Assembly (NCBI GenBank): GCA_028583405.1
Contig: CM053252.1
Span: 31,501,562-31,565,561, forward strand
Source: Pogonophryne albipinna
Lineage: Eukaryota; Chordata; Actinopteri; Perciformes; Artedidraconidae
Length of the DNA: 64,000 nt
Reading direction: 5' to 3'
Shown: positions 1 to 18,470 of the stretch, piece by piece
Numbering within the stretch: the stretch's first letter is position 1
How the letters are laid out: each line of letters opens with the position of its first letter
Position numbers and translations under genes: made by a program
Notes under the pieces: generated by a model
The model's input: the letters and a program-made list of their open reading frames with translations, nothing else
Database searches by the model: none
What the model was told of the DNA's origin: nothing

Positions 1-356
1 TTTCGGGGTCTCTTTGTGGTAATTTTGTTATTTTAGATTTTCATGTAGTAATTTTGCGATGTGTTTGTGCCTCTTTGTAGTCAATTGCATTTCTGTGATG
101 ACTTTCATAAAACAATGTATTACAATTGATCCTTTTCATGGTATCTAAATGAAATATTTGTGCATTTATGAAAGGCATGTCTGTTGTATCCTTCATTCTC
201 ATGCAAGGCAAAGTCCCTTGAAAGGACACCGAAGCGAAAACAAAAAACTGTCTTTTTCTAGATTAACTCTTAAATCATGTCACAAGCACTTTCAATTGCA
301 AAACTAAAAAGGTTTCCTGAAACTTAAAAGTTGATTTCTTTCTAAATTGGCTTATG

Positions 357-838
357 AAGTGAAGTGAGTGTGGATCTTGAGTGTCAGGCAGAATGTATGA
401 GGGGGGTGTGAGGAGAGTAACAAACAAAGGTCCATCAATCCTGTGACTTAGGCTACTTATCAGAAACTCGTGAAGTTGCTTACACTGCACACAAATGCCC
501 AATTAGAGCTCTGGTACATGTATTTCTAGCATCACATAGCCTTTGCAAATGGTTGTTTGGAGCACCATAACCTACATTAGAACCATGCAGGCATGGATTA
601 TACTTTTCTGTTTACTTTACGAAGGAACCATGTTGTGCTATTATGTACTGACCTGTCTGTATTAAGAGCAGAGAGAGACAGAGAGGATATTGGGTGAAAT
701 CTGTACCTGTGTGTGGACATTCCTCAGTGTGAGCGTTCAAACAGCAGCAGGTCAGCAGCTCTTTGTTTGTCTCTCCTCACACCCCCTCATACATTCTGTC
801 TGACTCTCAACATCCACACTCAGTTCACTTCCTGAAAC
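357..838. repeat. Inverted repeat pair, arms about 60 bp
   Basis: The stretch at about 357-418 reappears as its reverse complement at about 773-838, with some 350 bp between the arms. I counted four substitutions and one C indel by eye. The shared text includes CTCACACCCC, TCATACATTC and ATCCACACTCA. No transposase remnant or clean terminal duplication is visible. It could be the remains of a foldback element or a local inverted duplication. Confidence 0.7.
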
Positions 839-2226
<1,388 letters not shown>

Positions 2227-2680
2227 CACATAAAAGATAAATGTACCTTTGCCCCCCAGTGGTTTACCTGCAGGCTGGTCACACTGCATGTCTGGTGCTT
2301 TTTTACCGCTCCAACAAGGACATTTGAGGCGTATTGCCGTGTCATGTTGCTTATCGTCTCTCCATGCAGACACATCCATCCAAAGGAAACTTCAAAGATG
2401 CACTTGTTGCTTCTTTTTGTACATTCCCTGCATGATTTCTTTAGTTGCTTAAGGCAATCTTGTTGTTGCGGGCTGAATACTGTGATGTGACACTGTCAGA
2501 CTGCCTTGATTTAAGTTCATAGTTGAATATAATTCATTTATAATTGTGTCAGCTCTTTGATTTTGTATTAGTGTTAGTCCTGTGTTAAATGTCCTTTAAC
2601 CCATGAGATATGTGTTCTAGTCTCTTGTGAAACCAAAAGCTACATTTTGGTTTTGTTTATGTCATGTGATGTCACGTCTC

Positions 2681-3249
2681 TGAGTCACATGACCGTAAAT
2701 CCAAAGTTTATTTCAACCCAAACCATGATCCTTTTTCTAAAACTAACCAAGTGGTGTTGCTTCGCTGAACCTCTGAACTGGGAATTGGATTGTTGAATTT
2801 CAAAATGGAACCTGGAATTGGAACCTGGAATTGGAACATGGAATTGGAACATGGCCTTGGAATAATGAATTGGATATGAAGCCTGGATTGGGAACCTGAA
2901 CTCGTCCCATGTCTTTAGCACAAACTGTCAGCTGAGAAATCCAATTTGAATATATAGATCTACATCCATATTTGAAATGTGGAATTGAAACCTAGAATTG
3001 GAACCTGCAATTTCGAATGTGGAATTCGAATTGGAACCAGGTCATTGGAATGTGGAATTGCAAATGGATGTCAAATTGTAACCAGGAATTGGGATTAGAA
3101 AATTGAAATTGGAATCCTGAATTGGATTAGAAATGGAACCTGGAGTTTGAATGTTAAACATAACCGGGAATTGGGCCACTGAGTCACATGACCTTATGGC
3201 CAAAGTTTCTTTTAACCCAAACCATAATCTTTTTCCTTAAACTAGCCAA
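2681..3249. repeat. Minisatellite (GGAATTGGAACCT-like) between two direct repeats
   Basis: A degenerate 13-bp motif close to GGAATTGGAACCT recurs at about 2770-2895 and again at 2980-3170. It is flanked by two 70-bp direct repeats at 2681-2750 and 3180-3249 that are about 85% alike by eye; each starts TGAGTCACATGACC and contains AACCCAAACCAT. A third relative of the flank is at about 5975-6030 (AACCTGAACCATGAT). This looks like a dispersed fish repeat with an expanded internal minisatellite. Confidence 0.7.
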
Positions 3250-3673
3250 ATTGTTTTTGTAGGTTTACTAACTGCAATGCAAGGGCCAAAAAACAAAGGG
3301 ACACTCTTCCAATGCACACACCAGCCAGGGCGTAAAGTCAGGGTATTAATGGCCCACTCCCTGCTTCGTATCCCATACCTCTGACCCTCTTGCTCGGAAC
3401 ATGGCATCTTTGAACTCAACCCTCATTCTAGGTTTAACTGCACACCTGTTCATTTTCGTGCATCTTGCAAGGCTGTGACGCTAATCTGGTGAAAAAATCT
3501 GTTGGCAGAAACATGAACCCCACATCAAAGCACTATAAAAGCATGGTTTATGGATGTCAATAGGAATCAAAGTATATTTTCAATAGAAGTGTGAACCAGC
3601 CACTATATCCTGTTGATGAAATACATAAATACTGATGCTATAGGAAGAACAGGAGTCATGCATTGTTGTAACT

Positions 3674-4948
3674 TTGCTAAATAATTGGAAATGGTGGTCA
3701 GACATTGCAGTCGTGATTAACAATGCTATTGCAGCAGCTATCTGTCCTGATGTGGAAACACAGCTATATGCCGATGACACTGTGATATATGTGCATGCCA
3801 ATACAAAGCAAAAGGCTGCTGATAAACTGACCTCAGCTTTAGTGCTGATCACTAGCTGGCTACGACGGCTCCTGTCTTCAGCGTAATGTAAACAAAACAG
3901 TAGGAATGTTTTTCACAAAAAGAAAATGCAACATTGTGTCAAATATAAGCATCTCTGGTGAACATATTAATATTGTGCCTCAGGTTAAGTACCTTGGAAT
4001 CATTATTGACTCTAATTTAACATTCAAAACACAAGTCAAAAAAGTGACCCCAAGAGTTAAGTTTAGCCTAGCAAATTTTAAATACATAAGAAACACAATG
4101 ACATTGAATTCTGCCAAATTATACATGAATGCCACGATCATGTCACATCTTACATACTGTCTCACAAGCTGGGGTCAAACTAACAGCTCCACACTGAAGC
4201 CACTAGCAACCCTGTACAAACAAACCCTCAAAGTACTGGACCAGAAACCTAACCGCTCCCATCACTGTATCATCCTCAACAAGCATAACATCCTGAGTTG
4301 GGAAGATTTAATAAAGTATAGGAACATCGTTCTGGTGTACAAAATCCTGCACAATACAGCCCCCCCACCTCTTAGCTCATTGGTTACTCAACGTAACAAC
4401 ACCAGACGGACCACTAGAAGCTCCACACGTGGCGACCTATCAGTCCCATTCAGGAAGAGTACTTTTGGTCAGTCATCATTCTCGGTCACAGCTATACAAA
4501 ACTGGAACTCTACCCACTCAAATCAAAGACATACATACACATACCACCTTCACAGCTCACTTAAAAACATGGTTCACTGAGAACTACACCTGCACACACT
4601 AGTCTGTGTTGAGTATGGTGTGAGTGTTACAGGTTGTGATCATGGATGTTGCCCCTCGTTTCTGTTATGTGATTGTGCTGTATGTAGTAACGTGTGTTGT
4701 TTATTGTTCTCTTTTATCCTCTCTTATCCTTTCGCCTGTATCTACTTGTCTTTCATCCTTTTTATTTTATTTTATATTTTTTTTACAACTAATGCTGTTG
4801 ATATATTGTGATTTTAAGGGTGTCTATTACCATCTGGACAACAGCTGGAAATTAGCCATGTCGGCTAAAGCTGCTCCATTTACTGTTTTTGTGACAGTTC
4901 ATCGATGGGGACTGTCCACGACACTATAAATAAATAAACTAAACTAAA
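3674..4948 (+). mobile_element. Rex1-like non-LTR retrotransposon, 5'-truncated relic
   Basis: Two adjacent frames read as one reverse transcriptase. The first (3674-3886) has the catalytic box YADDTVIYVHA (F/YADD motif of the RT palm). The second (3906-4580) continues with VKYLGIIIDSNLTFK (thumb region), the SHLTYCLTSWG motif and a C-terminal domain. A one-base frameshift near 3870-3890 separates them, so the copy is dead. The endonuclease and N-terminal RT are missing, as expected for 5' truncation in target-primed retrotransposition. The 3' end is an AATAAATAAACTAAACTAAA tail ending near 4948. Assignment to Rex1/Babar, rather than another CR1-group lineage, rests on remembered family features. 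Confidence 0.8.
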
Positions 4949-5860
4949 TCATCTTTGCATTTTAAAGTGTCTGCTAAGGAGACTACTTACTTCCCAGCAG
5001 CTGCCATAACTAACATCAGTTTGACTACGCCAGCCAGTCTTTGGTTGGGATGTTTTTCTCTGGTACAGCCCAGCTGTGTTATTTAGGCTGACAGAGAATA
5101 CTTTATATAAATCATGATGAATCCCACCCAGCCTTTTAGGAATGTTCAGCATTTACAATCATATAATTAAAAAAGAACCTTTTCCAGATAGGGACATTTG
5201 CAGAACAACACATATACACAGATGCACACAGTGGTTTCAGCTGGAATTCAGGCTTTATGATATTATAGTGGAGACACTCTGGACCCAGATAAGAGGTAGG
5301 TTAGAGAGGAACCACTTTGATGAGAGTATGCATTTCTCCTTGGCTTCACAAAGTACTGTAGATTCTGAAAAACATTCTTACTTTAGCCCTTTTTTAAGCT
5401 ATGTGAATCCGTTTTTTTAGTATTGTGAAAGTTTGATTTCACTTTTGTGTATCCATAACTCTGCAGAGTACACTCTGTTACATTGTGGATGTATATATTT
5501 GTGTGGCCCCATCCTTGAAATTGACTCTCTAAGGACATCATATTCTATTTATGTAGATTTTCTCTAGCATGAAGCCAACATAGGGGTCACTGTCAATAAA
5601 ATCTGCAAATGTTCTCTGATGGCAACAATCACATAAAACGTATGCGATCAATTCTTTAGTAACCCACAAAATCCTGAACACACTAAATATTTGCATTCGT
5701 TTTTCTCCCACTGGTCCTGCCCTCAGCCCATAGACTTTTCATTGTGATGACGTCACAGATTATCAGAGTGGTAACTGACTGTGTTTGCTCTACAAAATGT
5801 CCTTCAAAGGTGTAAAAGACCTATTTTATAATGAACTATGTAAAAATACTTTTTGGGCCA

Positions 5861-5911
5861 CTAATGGTATTGCAATGATAAACCCCCTGTTTATCATTGC
5901 AATACCATTAG
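5861..5911. repeat. Perfect hairpin, 22-bp arms, 7-nt loop
   Basis: The arms at 5861-5882 and 5890-5911 are exact reverse complements (CTAATGGTATTGCAATGATA at the left end) around the loop CCCCCTG. No repeat family is apparent. Such short-loop palindromes fit template switching during replication. The arms are perfect, so it is recent or maintained. Confidence 0.95.
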
Positions 5912-6520
5912 CTGGGAGACTTCTGTTCTGAAAACTAGTTTGGTTTCGTACCTAAGGGAAACAACTACTGCAGTTGTTTTAACCTGAACCATGATATTTT
6001 TCCAAACCTTACCTAGTAGTTTGGTTGCACAAACAGGGTTAGCACTGCATGGGCTTGCACATACTGATCGCTCCTGTTGCTAGACATCCATAGAAAAACG
6101 CTGGAAGATTCCCTAATAACTTTTCACAACACATTATACGAGCAGAGGATACATTGCACAGGGACATGCAACACCCTCCAGTGTATAGTCTCTTGTCAAA
6201 ACTCCCAAATCTAATGTGACTCACAAACAGGTGACAAATAAAAAAAAGATGTTAGGTAGACTAACATTACAGAGGATGTTTTCATACAGGGCACAGAGTA
6301 GATGATGCAGTTGGATCAGTTTGTAACTTGTGTAAATCATATTCATGCATAGTCAATATTGTCAACCCACCTGAGTGATGTGCAGCGCTCTACACCACCA
6401 TCAATATAACAACAACTTAGGTCTTTTGAGTACCTGCATATTTTCATGTTCTTTTACACATGTACAAATGTTGATAGTTGTGCACTTCAATACTAATTCC
6501 AAACCCTACATTTAATGTCT

Positions 6521-7009
6521 TTAAAGGGGACCTATTCTGCAAAATCCACTTTTTCATGTCTCTTCTACATCAACTCTGTGGAAAGAGATTCTGAAAGTTT
6601 CAGGAAAAAAGATTCGCTCACTTTTTGTCCTGATCCATTTATATAAAAACCTGTCTGAAAATGAGCTGATCAGATTTTGGCCACTTTATGATGTCATAAC
6701 GATTTTTGGCTTGTGTAACCATTAGCCAATCACCAACCAAGGTAACCCCCCCCCCCTTATCACCTGAATCTCCTCCTAGAGCACCATTGTGTTCTTTTTA
6801 ACCAAATCTCTCTCAGAGGGGCGTGGGGAGGGGCTCCTTATTTTCATCTAAGTAACAGACAGAGAATCAGCACTTTTAAAACAGGGCTGAAACAGAGGGG
6901 ATTATGGGATGCTTCAATCATCTCTTTGGTATTTGGAGCAAACCATGTTTTGTATATATCTGAGACCTATAATATATTGATGAAAAACAGTATAATAGGG
7001 AAACCTTAA
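6521..7009. mobile_element. Non-autonomous TTAA-flanked DNA element (MITE)
   Basis: It begins TTAAAGGGGACCTATTCTGC and ends with a degraded inverted form, TATAATAGGGAAACCTTAA. TTAA is at both ends, as expected for a TTAA-targeting (piggyBac-like) element. The interior has no transposase. Related pieces occur at about 38900-39310 and 51470-51663. The piggyBac assignment is inferred from the TTAA ends only. Confidence 0.65.
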
Positions 7010-7920
<911 letters not shown>

Positions 7921-8037
7921 GGCAAGAAAGAGAAAGGGAGGGAGTGAAAGAGAGAGAGGGAGGGGACTAGCAGCAGCAGACAGTGTGTGTCAGCAGCCAC
8001 ATGGCTTTAGCCCAGTGTGTGTTATGACAGCGAGAGA

Positions 8038-8039
<2 letters not shown>

Positions 8040-8103
<64 letters not shown>
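8040..8103. repeat. (GT)n microsatellite, 64 bp
   Basis: A second perfect GT tract lies about 120 bp after the larger one. Confidence 0.97.
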
Positions 8104-8104
<1 letters not shown>

Positions 8105-8327
8105 CAGAAGAGGCAGTGAGTGAGAGACCCTTACGACAAAACAGAGAGAGAGGAGGGGGGAACACAACAAAGAAAGGAGCTTCCTCTTTGGATCCTAGTC
8201 AGAGTTTTGTATTTTTCTCTGCAGCAGTTTATGCACCCATCTCGTCTTTATGAGCAGCAGCAGTGTGTTTAGTGCTGTGGTGTTACTGGACCACCCCACC
8301 CAACACACCCACCCACCACTCCATCAG
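8104..8327 (+). other. Candidate non-coding first exon (possibly phldb1 5' UTR)
   Basis: Purine-rich GC-moderate sequence ends in CCATCAG|GTAAAGT, a good vertebrate donor site with GT at 8328. GA-rich sequence and microsatellites lie upstream, as is common near promoters. No long frame is present, so it would be untranslated. It lies about 25 kb upstream of the first phldb1 coding exon on the same strand. The link to phldb1 is inference from position alone, and a chance donor is possible. Confidence 0.3.
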
Positions 8328-12537
<4,210 letters not shown>

Positions 12538-12647
12538 GTTTTCACTGAGGAGTTGCTATGCCAACAAAGGATTTGGCGGGGAGGCAGCCGTCTGGTAAAA
12601 GATGATGTCATGGTGTTTTGGCTGCTGCTGCTCACCTGGCCTATTTG

Positions 12648-12664
12648 CACACACACGCACACGC

Positions 12665-12760
<96 letters not shown>

Positions 12761-12767
12761 ACACACA
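12648..12767. repeat. (CA)n microsatellite with CACG variants at both ends
   Basis: A CA tract of about 120 bp has GCACAC variants near each edge and a pure core. It lies about 110 bp from the preceding CA tract, in the same orientation. Confidence 0.97.
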
Positions 12768-13385
12768 GACTCTTTCAGTCTGGCTGTTAAGATAGGATTT
12801 CAGTTCACACTATCATAACTGAAACCTTGATTTTATTGAAATGTGTTATGTCAACAAATGTCCCACTACTGTATTAGGTTTATTATTTTAAGTTAATATT
12901 ATTGCTTTCAACTAACCTAGTAAAGTAATGTGAAATCTGTTGTTATAATACATTTAATTTAAGTCAACGTTTCAGTTTTTCCAGTGCAGATACAGTGCTG
13001 ATTATGCTAACCGTTGTGTCGTACACTATACAATTAAATACACATTACTAATAACACAGGGATATTGCTAAATCTAGCAAGATACCCAATGAAAACATAG
13101 AAACATTATTATAATATATTATTATTGGTTAAGCTATCCCATAGTGTATAAAGTAATTCAATAAAACCCCAACATTGAAGTGATGAATACATAAATGCAT
13201 CAATAATTTGAATTAAATCATTTTAACATTTCTGGTGCTTGAAATGGCCAATTCACTGAAGAGTTATTTTACTTTTGGTACTCAATTATTATTTAATGAT
13301 ATACCTTTTGACTTTGACTTTAGTACACATTTGGAACTTTTACTTGTAACTGAATAATTGTACACTGTATAATTGCTACTTGTAC

Positions 13386-13793
13386 TTAAAGGTGGGGTAG
13401 GTAAGTTTCAGAAACCGGCTCGAGTGCACTACAATTTGAAAGTACACAGCCGAAAAGAATCCGCCCCTTCCTTCAGACTTCCTTACAGATCACTTCCTCC
13501 AACACACATGAACGCGCACATGACGTCAGCAGACTGGTGAAAGTGGCCGCCTGTTGCTGGCGAATCATTGAAGTACTGCTGCAATGCACGCCCAATGACG
13601 GCACATTTGTGCGTGCACGAGATAGACAGGGCGGTAAAAAGTACTACTGCTTCCACAGATGAAATTTTTTCATGGATTTTTTGTCAAAGCACTTAAGATA
13701 TTCATTGCTATCGGGATGTTAAGAGCATTCCATGGAATATAACAAAAAGTGTATCTCGAGCCGGTTTCTCAAACTTACCTACCCCACCTTTAA
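13386..13793. mobile_element. TTAA-flanked MITE with 39-bp terminal inverted repeats
   Basis: The left end TTAAAGGTGGGGTAGGTAAG is mirrored at the right end (CTTACCTACCCCACCTTTAA). The inverted repeats extend through AGAAACCGGCTCGAG, giving about 39 bp with one mismatch. TTAA at both ends fits a piggyBac-like target site. The 408-bp interior has no coding capacity. A degraded copy in the opposite orientation is at 42007-42390. The near-perfect ends suggest this copy is fairly young. Confidence 0.9.
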
Positions 13794-14482
13794 GTAAATA
13801 ATATGAGTACTTCTCCCACCCCTGGAAAATACAGACAAGAACAATGATTTCCATGCAACATTACTAAGTAGGAACATAAGTGAACTTTTCTCCATCATAG
13901 TAACAGGCCAGAGAGTGGGGAACACAGAGAATGTGTGTATTCAGTAGTGATATTATGCATGTTTTCCAATAGGAAGTACAGTAAGTGTTTCCAGAGGCTG
14001 TTGAATGTCCCCACAGTGTAATGAGGCTGAATGACAGGACAATACAAAGAGACACAGAGGGCTGTTTGGTCTGCTCTTTGGATCCCTTTCCATGACTCAA
14101 AGGGATATCCCACGCTGCCTCCAGCATCCCCCCCCCTCCCCTCCCCTTGACCTCCCTTCCCTCCCCGTCTTCAACTCCTCCCTGTCACTCCCTTCATAGT
14201 TTAGCCCTAACAATGTTCTTTCCTACATAAGCTGGGTGGATGTTGGAAGCATTAAGATATGGACCCTGGATGGATTTGATATCTTACTTTTGGAGGAGTT
14301 GACCGTTGCGAATTGCATTGAGCTGGATAGAAGACAGAGAGGGGGGGTGAGTGACACTGTGAATGTGTACATGAGTGTTGTACATGTTGAAGTTAAAGCT
14401 CCTCCTTTAGGGTGGAGGTATGGATGGAAACATGATGTCAGGTTGTTTTGGTGAGAAATGCGCTATTGTTGGTGTAAGTGCC

Positions 14483-14518
14483 AACCAATAGACAGTATAC
14501 TCATACTGTCTATTGGTT
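14483..14518. repeat. Perfect hairpin, 16-bp arms, 4-nt loop
   Basis: AACCAATAGACAGTAT (14483-14498) is followed by the loop ACTC and its exact reverse complement (14503-14518). Confidence 0.95.
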
Positions 14519-16320
14519 AGCTAATACATTAAACTAGATGAGTGTTTTTAATGCTTGTTAAGGTTTATATGTTGTAGTTTGATTCACTACATTTATGGTA
14601 GAATTGATCACTACTGTATTCTTTGTGTTTAAAAACCTAAGGATGGTAATGAATTTGTTTCTGATCATGAAAACCGTCCAACTGAAGTATATAGGTTGCT
14701 TTCATGCGAATGTTGCTTCCTGTCTCCTATGAAAGTTCTCTTTAATACAACAAGACATTCATACAGTGAATTGTGGTAAAACATACGATAATAACGCAGG
14801 ATAGGCTTGATGGTTGATTAGGGTGCTCCCATGCACCATTGTTGTCCAATTTGGCTGTTGTCCAGTGAGGTTGTGTTTGTGTTTTCATCTTACAACTTTA
14901 AACCTTTCATGGTGGGTTTTAAGTTCAAGAAAATAAATTGTACAAACTTATTGTGTCAATATTGAGTCCAAACAAATTGTATGGCATCTTCCAAAATGCC
15001 AAAGTTGAGGCTTGAAGACAGTAGTCCACAAACCAATGGGTGACGTCACCATGGCTACCTCCACTTCTTATATACAATCAATCAGTATGGAAGCGACTTG
15101 TAAACTGCTAAACCAAAGAGTGTGTCTTTTCCCTCTTGGACTGTTTTATTTTCAGACGTTTTGAAGGTTAAAGAGCATCATATTTATATTGGAAACCCAT
15201 TGGAGGTTCTTGACTTTTAAGGGAGGAATATGCAAACCATTGTCAAAAGTATACTAAGGTATATTTTGCACTAAAGCTGCAAATATTTAATATTGTTGAA
15301 GTAATTGCTGAAAAAACCTTTTAAACCAAGTTCCTCTTGCTAGCTTTTCCAGAGCTTTCGATCACATAACAAAGTTTATGGTCTTCATCAATTCCTGGAG
15401 TTCAAAAGGTTGTGATGGAGATTGATCTGCTGATATAAGACATGAGTTAACTGAGTTATAAAACTAAGGCGGAAAAGCTTTGAAAAATATCCACTTTTAA
15501 TAAAATCCCAGGTCTTGCAGATCGAGTGAACCTTAGTGTGTGTCCTGCAGTCCAGCAGCAGGCCTCAGCGTTGGCACTCTCCTCCAGAGGATTACTGCTG
15601 TTGAAAGAGCCTCTTTGTCCGCACAAGGCGGGAATGCCTGTCCAGCTCCACGTCTTTGGAAACACTGAGCCAAAAGTCAACGGAACCATTGAGTAACCCG
15701 ATACCACATTCCCTCTCCCAACGGTTTCCCTGTTCAATCCCCCTGCTCAAGGTGAAAGTAAAACATGACACTTACTAGTGTAAACCAGATGTTTTTCATC
15801 TTCAATACTTAGTTAAGGTTGCCCCTGGCAACAGGACACATTTTGTTCCTTTATTTTTCATGAAACTAAATAAATGTATCTTTGCTTTAAATCCTGGGTT
15901 TTGGTTTGCTACTGTCTGACAATGAACTGCTGACATTTTAAAGCTGCATCAGTCAGTTTTTGTGAAACTTTGGGTTACTTTATCCTTTGACAATCCCCCC
16001 AAAGAAGACTGACCAGGAGTAGCATCTGCCAGCTCCGACCAGATACAGCAACTGCGTCTCTTAAAGAGGACATATTATCCTTATTTTCATGGAGCTCTTG
16101 GTTGCGGCAGGTCAAATAGTTGGTACCCGATTTGAACACATTTTTAAAAACTTGCACCGTTGTAGTGGGAAAAAGGGTTAGGTTTACTCTGGTTTCACCC
16201 TGAATGAAAAGTGTTAATAATAATGTCATTGATTGATCATTTGAAAATATTGACTACATTAGTGCCGTGTCTTGTTGAAAAAAGTATTGATTTTGTATTT
16301 TGAGAAAGATGGGCGGGGAC
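14519..16320. other. Non-coding stretch with fragments of dispersed repeats
   Basis: No exon is seen. AACCAATGGGTGACGTCACC at about 15033-15052 and the following TACCTCCACTTCTTATATAC resemble a widespread fish repeat. A related TGATGACGTCAC piece is at about 5740-5756. TTAAAGAGGACATATTATCC at 16061 resembles the end of another TTAA-type MITE. Confidence 0.4.
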
Positions 16321-16321
16321 A

Positions 16322-16560
16322 TTAGGCGCTTTCACACAAGTACTTTTCCCAGGAATAGTTCCCGGAACTTAGTTCAACGGAACTCTTTAGTTCCGGAACT
16401 ATCTAGTACAGGGGTTCCCAAAGTGGGGGGTCGCGAGATGATTAAAAAAAAAAAAATTATTAAAGATTTTTTAATTTTTTTTATTATTATTATTAGTATT
16501 ATCCAGTGTTTCCCACATAATTTGATTCTATTTGTAGGGGCACCTCCAGAGCCATAATCT
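16322..16560. mobile_element. Overlapping DNA-transposon end fragments
   Basis: TAGGCGCTTTCACACAAGTA at 16324 is shared in diverged form with about 34066-34130 (TAGGCGCATTCACACCGCAG) and looks like a dispersed element end. CAGGGGTTCCCAAAGTGGGG at about 16410 resembles the end of a hAT (Charlie-like) element. CAGTGTTTCCCACA at about 16504 looks like a third hAT-type end. No matching right ends were found, so all are truncated. An A/T-rich tract lies between them. Confidence 0.45.
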
Positions 16561-18184
16561 CATTAAATATGCGCATAATTTAACACATTTCAGTAACACA
16601 ATTCTGAACATTGGATAAAGTCAGGTTCGAAATTCTTGTTTCATTTTGTAGTCATATTAGAATCTAAAGTTTTTACAGAAGGGATTTTGGATATCTCTTT
16701 CTATCACTCCATAAATCAAAAAATACTGCAACAGCCCTAAAATATCAATTTTAGCCATTTATTTTAGGTATACAATGTTATATAATTCAGGATATGAATG
16801 ATATATGAACAAACCCTCTGTAAAAACCTTCAGAATATTGATAGGAATAAAACTGGAAGGTTTGGTGTATGTAAGTGCTACAGAAGTGCATACACCAAAG
16901 TGGACATTTCTCACTCAGAATAGGAGAAAAAACTCATTTTGAGAAAACAACCTTTAAAGATTGCTCAGTGGCGCTTATTATGGCCAATTTAACTGTGTTG
17001 CTATTTGCAGTAACAATTTTCAGTAATTTTGCAAGAAGTTTTGCAAAAGCCTGTATTCATGACGCGTTATAGATTACCAGTAAAGTATTCATACTGCAAC
17101 CAATCTCTCCTGATCATATGTACAGGCTGTGATGAACCATCCTTTAAGATGGACATGTTTTTCATCTCAAAGCCGAGGACTGATGAAAGGCATTATTAGT
17201 CCTCGGCTAATAACCAACAATGTTAGTCTTGGACTGGAGCTTAGATTTGTTTGGGTAGATTGGAATGCTTGACACAGCAAATGGAAATATTGAGCGTATT
17301 CAACATATCTGCAATTGGTGGCTGTAAAGCTAATTTTCTATAATTTACTTTTCTCACAAAAAGGTATGTGTGAAGGTGAAAAATTGTTTTACAACTATCT
17401 ACTTTGCTTGAGTACAGAGGCGGACAGAGAAACACTCCTACCTCATTCCTACCTGGCTGCAGCTCAGTATCTTATCTCATCACTTTGATGCATTGGATTA
17501 CAGTGGTTTGGATAATGACAACAAGTATTCTTTCATGGATGCTTTGAGGTATAATTTCTACTGTCACTGGAGACAATAATCAGATAATGACAGGGTCTCT
17601 GATCCTCTGAAGTGCTGCTCTGCAGTTTTAGAGATGAGTTCACAGCTTTGATGACAAACACACGCTACAATATATTCCTTGTTTAGTTTTTTTACCTGTT
17701 TTTCTTTTGTAGAACCTTATTCATCTGTAGAAAGCCTCCTGAGGATCATGCTTTTTTTATATGACCATTCTTAGACAGTTAAAGAGTTGGCTTGCACTAC
17801 ATGCACACTATTTTTCAACTATTATTCAGAATATGCTATGATAGTTTTCAGAGTTTGATTCAGGTCATGTAGACGGCATATTTTGAGGAGCTTTAGGAGC
17901 ATATTTTTGTCATGTCAACAACACTTCTAGAAGATGAATCTCATTTGAGATTGTTATATCTCAGTTTGCCTTATGCCCATTACAACCAGCTGTGTGTGTT
18001 GTACACTAACCAACTGTTTGAAAGTGTTGGGTAAGAGATATGACATGCCAAAGATAACCTTAAATGCCTCCGAAAGACTTCAAGTATCAAGAGGTTTTTG
18101 GATATGGACAAATCTCGAAACTCCTTCATTTTCAATCTTGCCACCAGTGGAAATCTTTGAAACATGCTATTTTGACACAAAGAA
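16561..18184. other. Non-coding stretch, no gene seen; small hairpin
   Basis: AT-rich sequence without recognisable exons. The only notable structure is an inverted repeat with 11-bp arms, AGCCGAGGACT at 17171-17181 and its reverse complement at 17198-17208 (loop 16 nt). Confidence 0.45.
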
Positions 18185-18470
18185 GTAAGAAGATAACCAG
18201 CTTCAGTCGTTCCACTAATCTACAGGTCAGCTGCAACTCTTACTAAATTTAAATCCAGGCTGAAGACTTTCTTTTTGGCGCTGCTTTTAATTGAACTATT
18301 CATATCTTACACCGCACTGTATTTTTGACTTTTAATGTTTATTTTATTATCTTTGCTTTTTAATGACTGATTTTAAATGCCATTTTCTTAATGTCTTTCA
18401 TTTTTGTAAAGAACTTTGAATTGCCTTGTGTTGAAAGGTGCTATATAAATAAACTTGCCTTGTCTAATAG
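18185..18470 (+). mobile_element. L2-type LINE 3' fragment
   Basis: A short frame reads SAATLTKFKSRLKTFFL, the typical C-terminal end of an L2 reverse transcriptase ORF. After about 150 bp of 3' UTR comes GGTGCTATATAAATAAACTT, the standard 3' tail of fish L2 elements. The 5' end is truncated, as usual for LINE copies. Confidence 0.75.
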
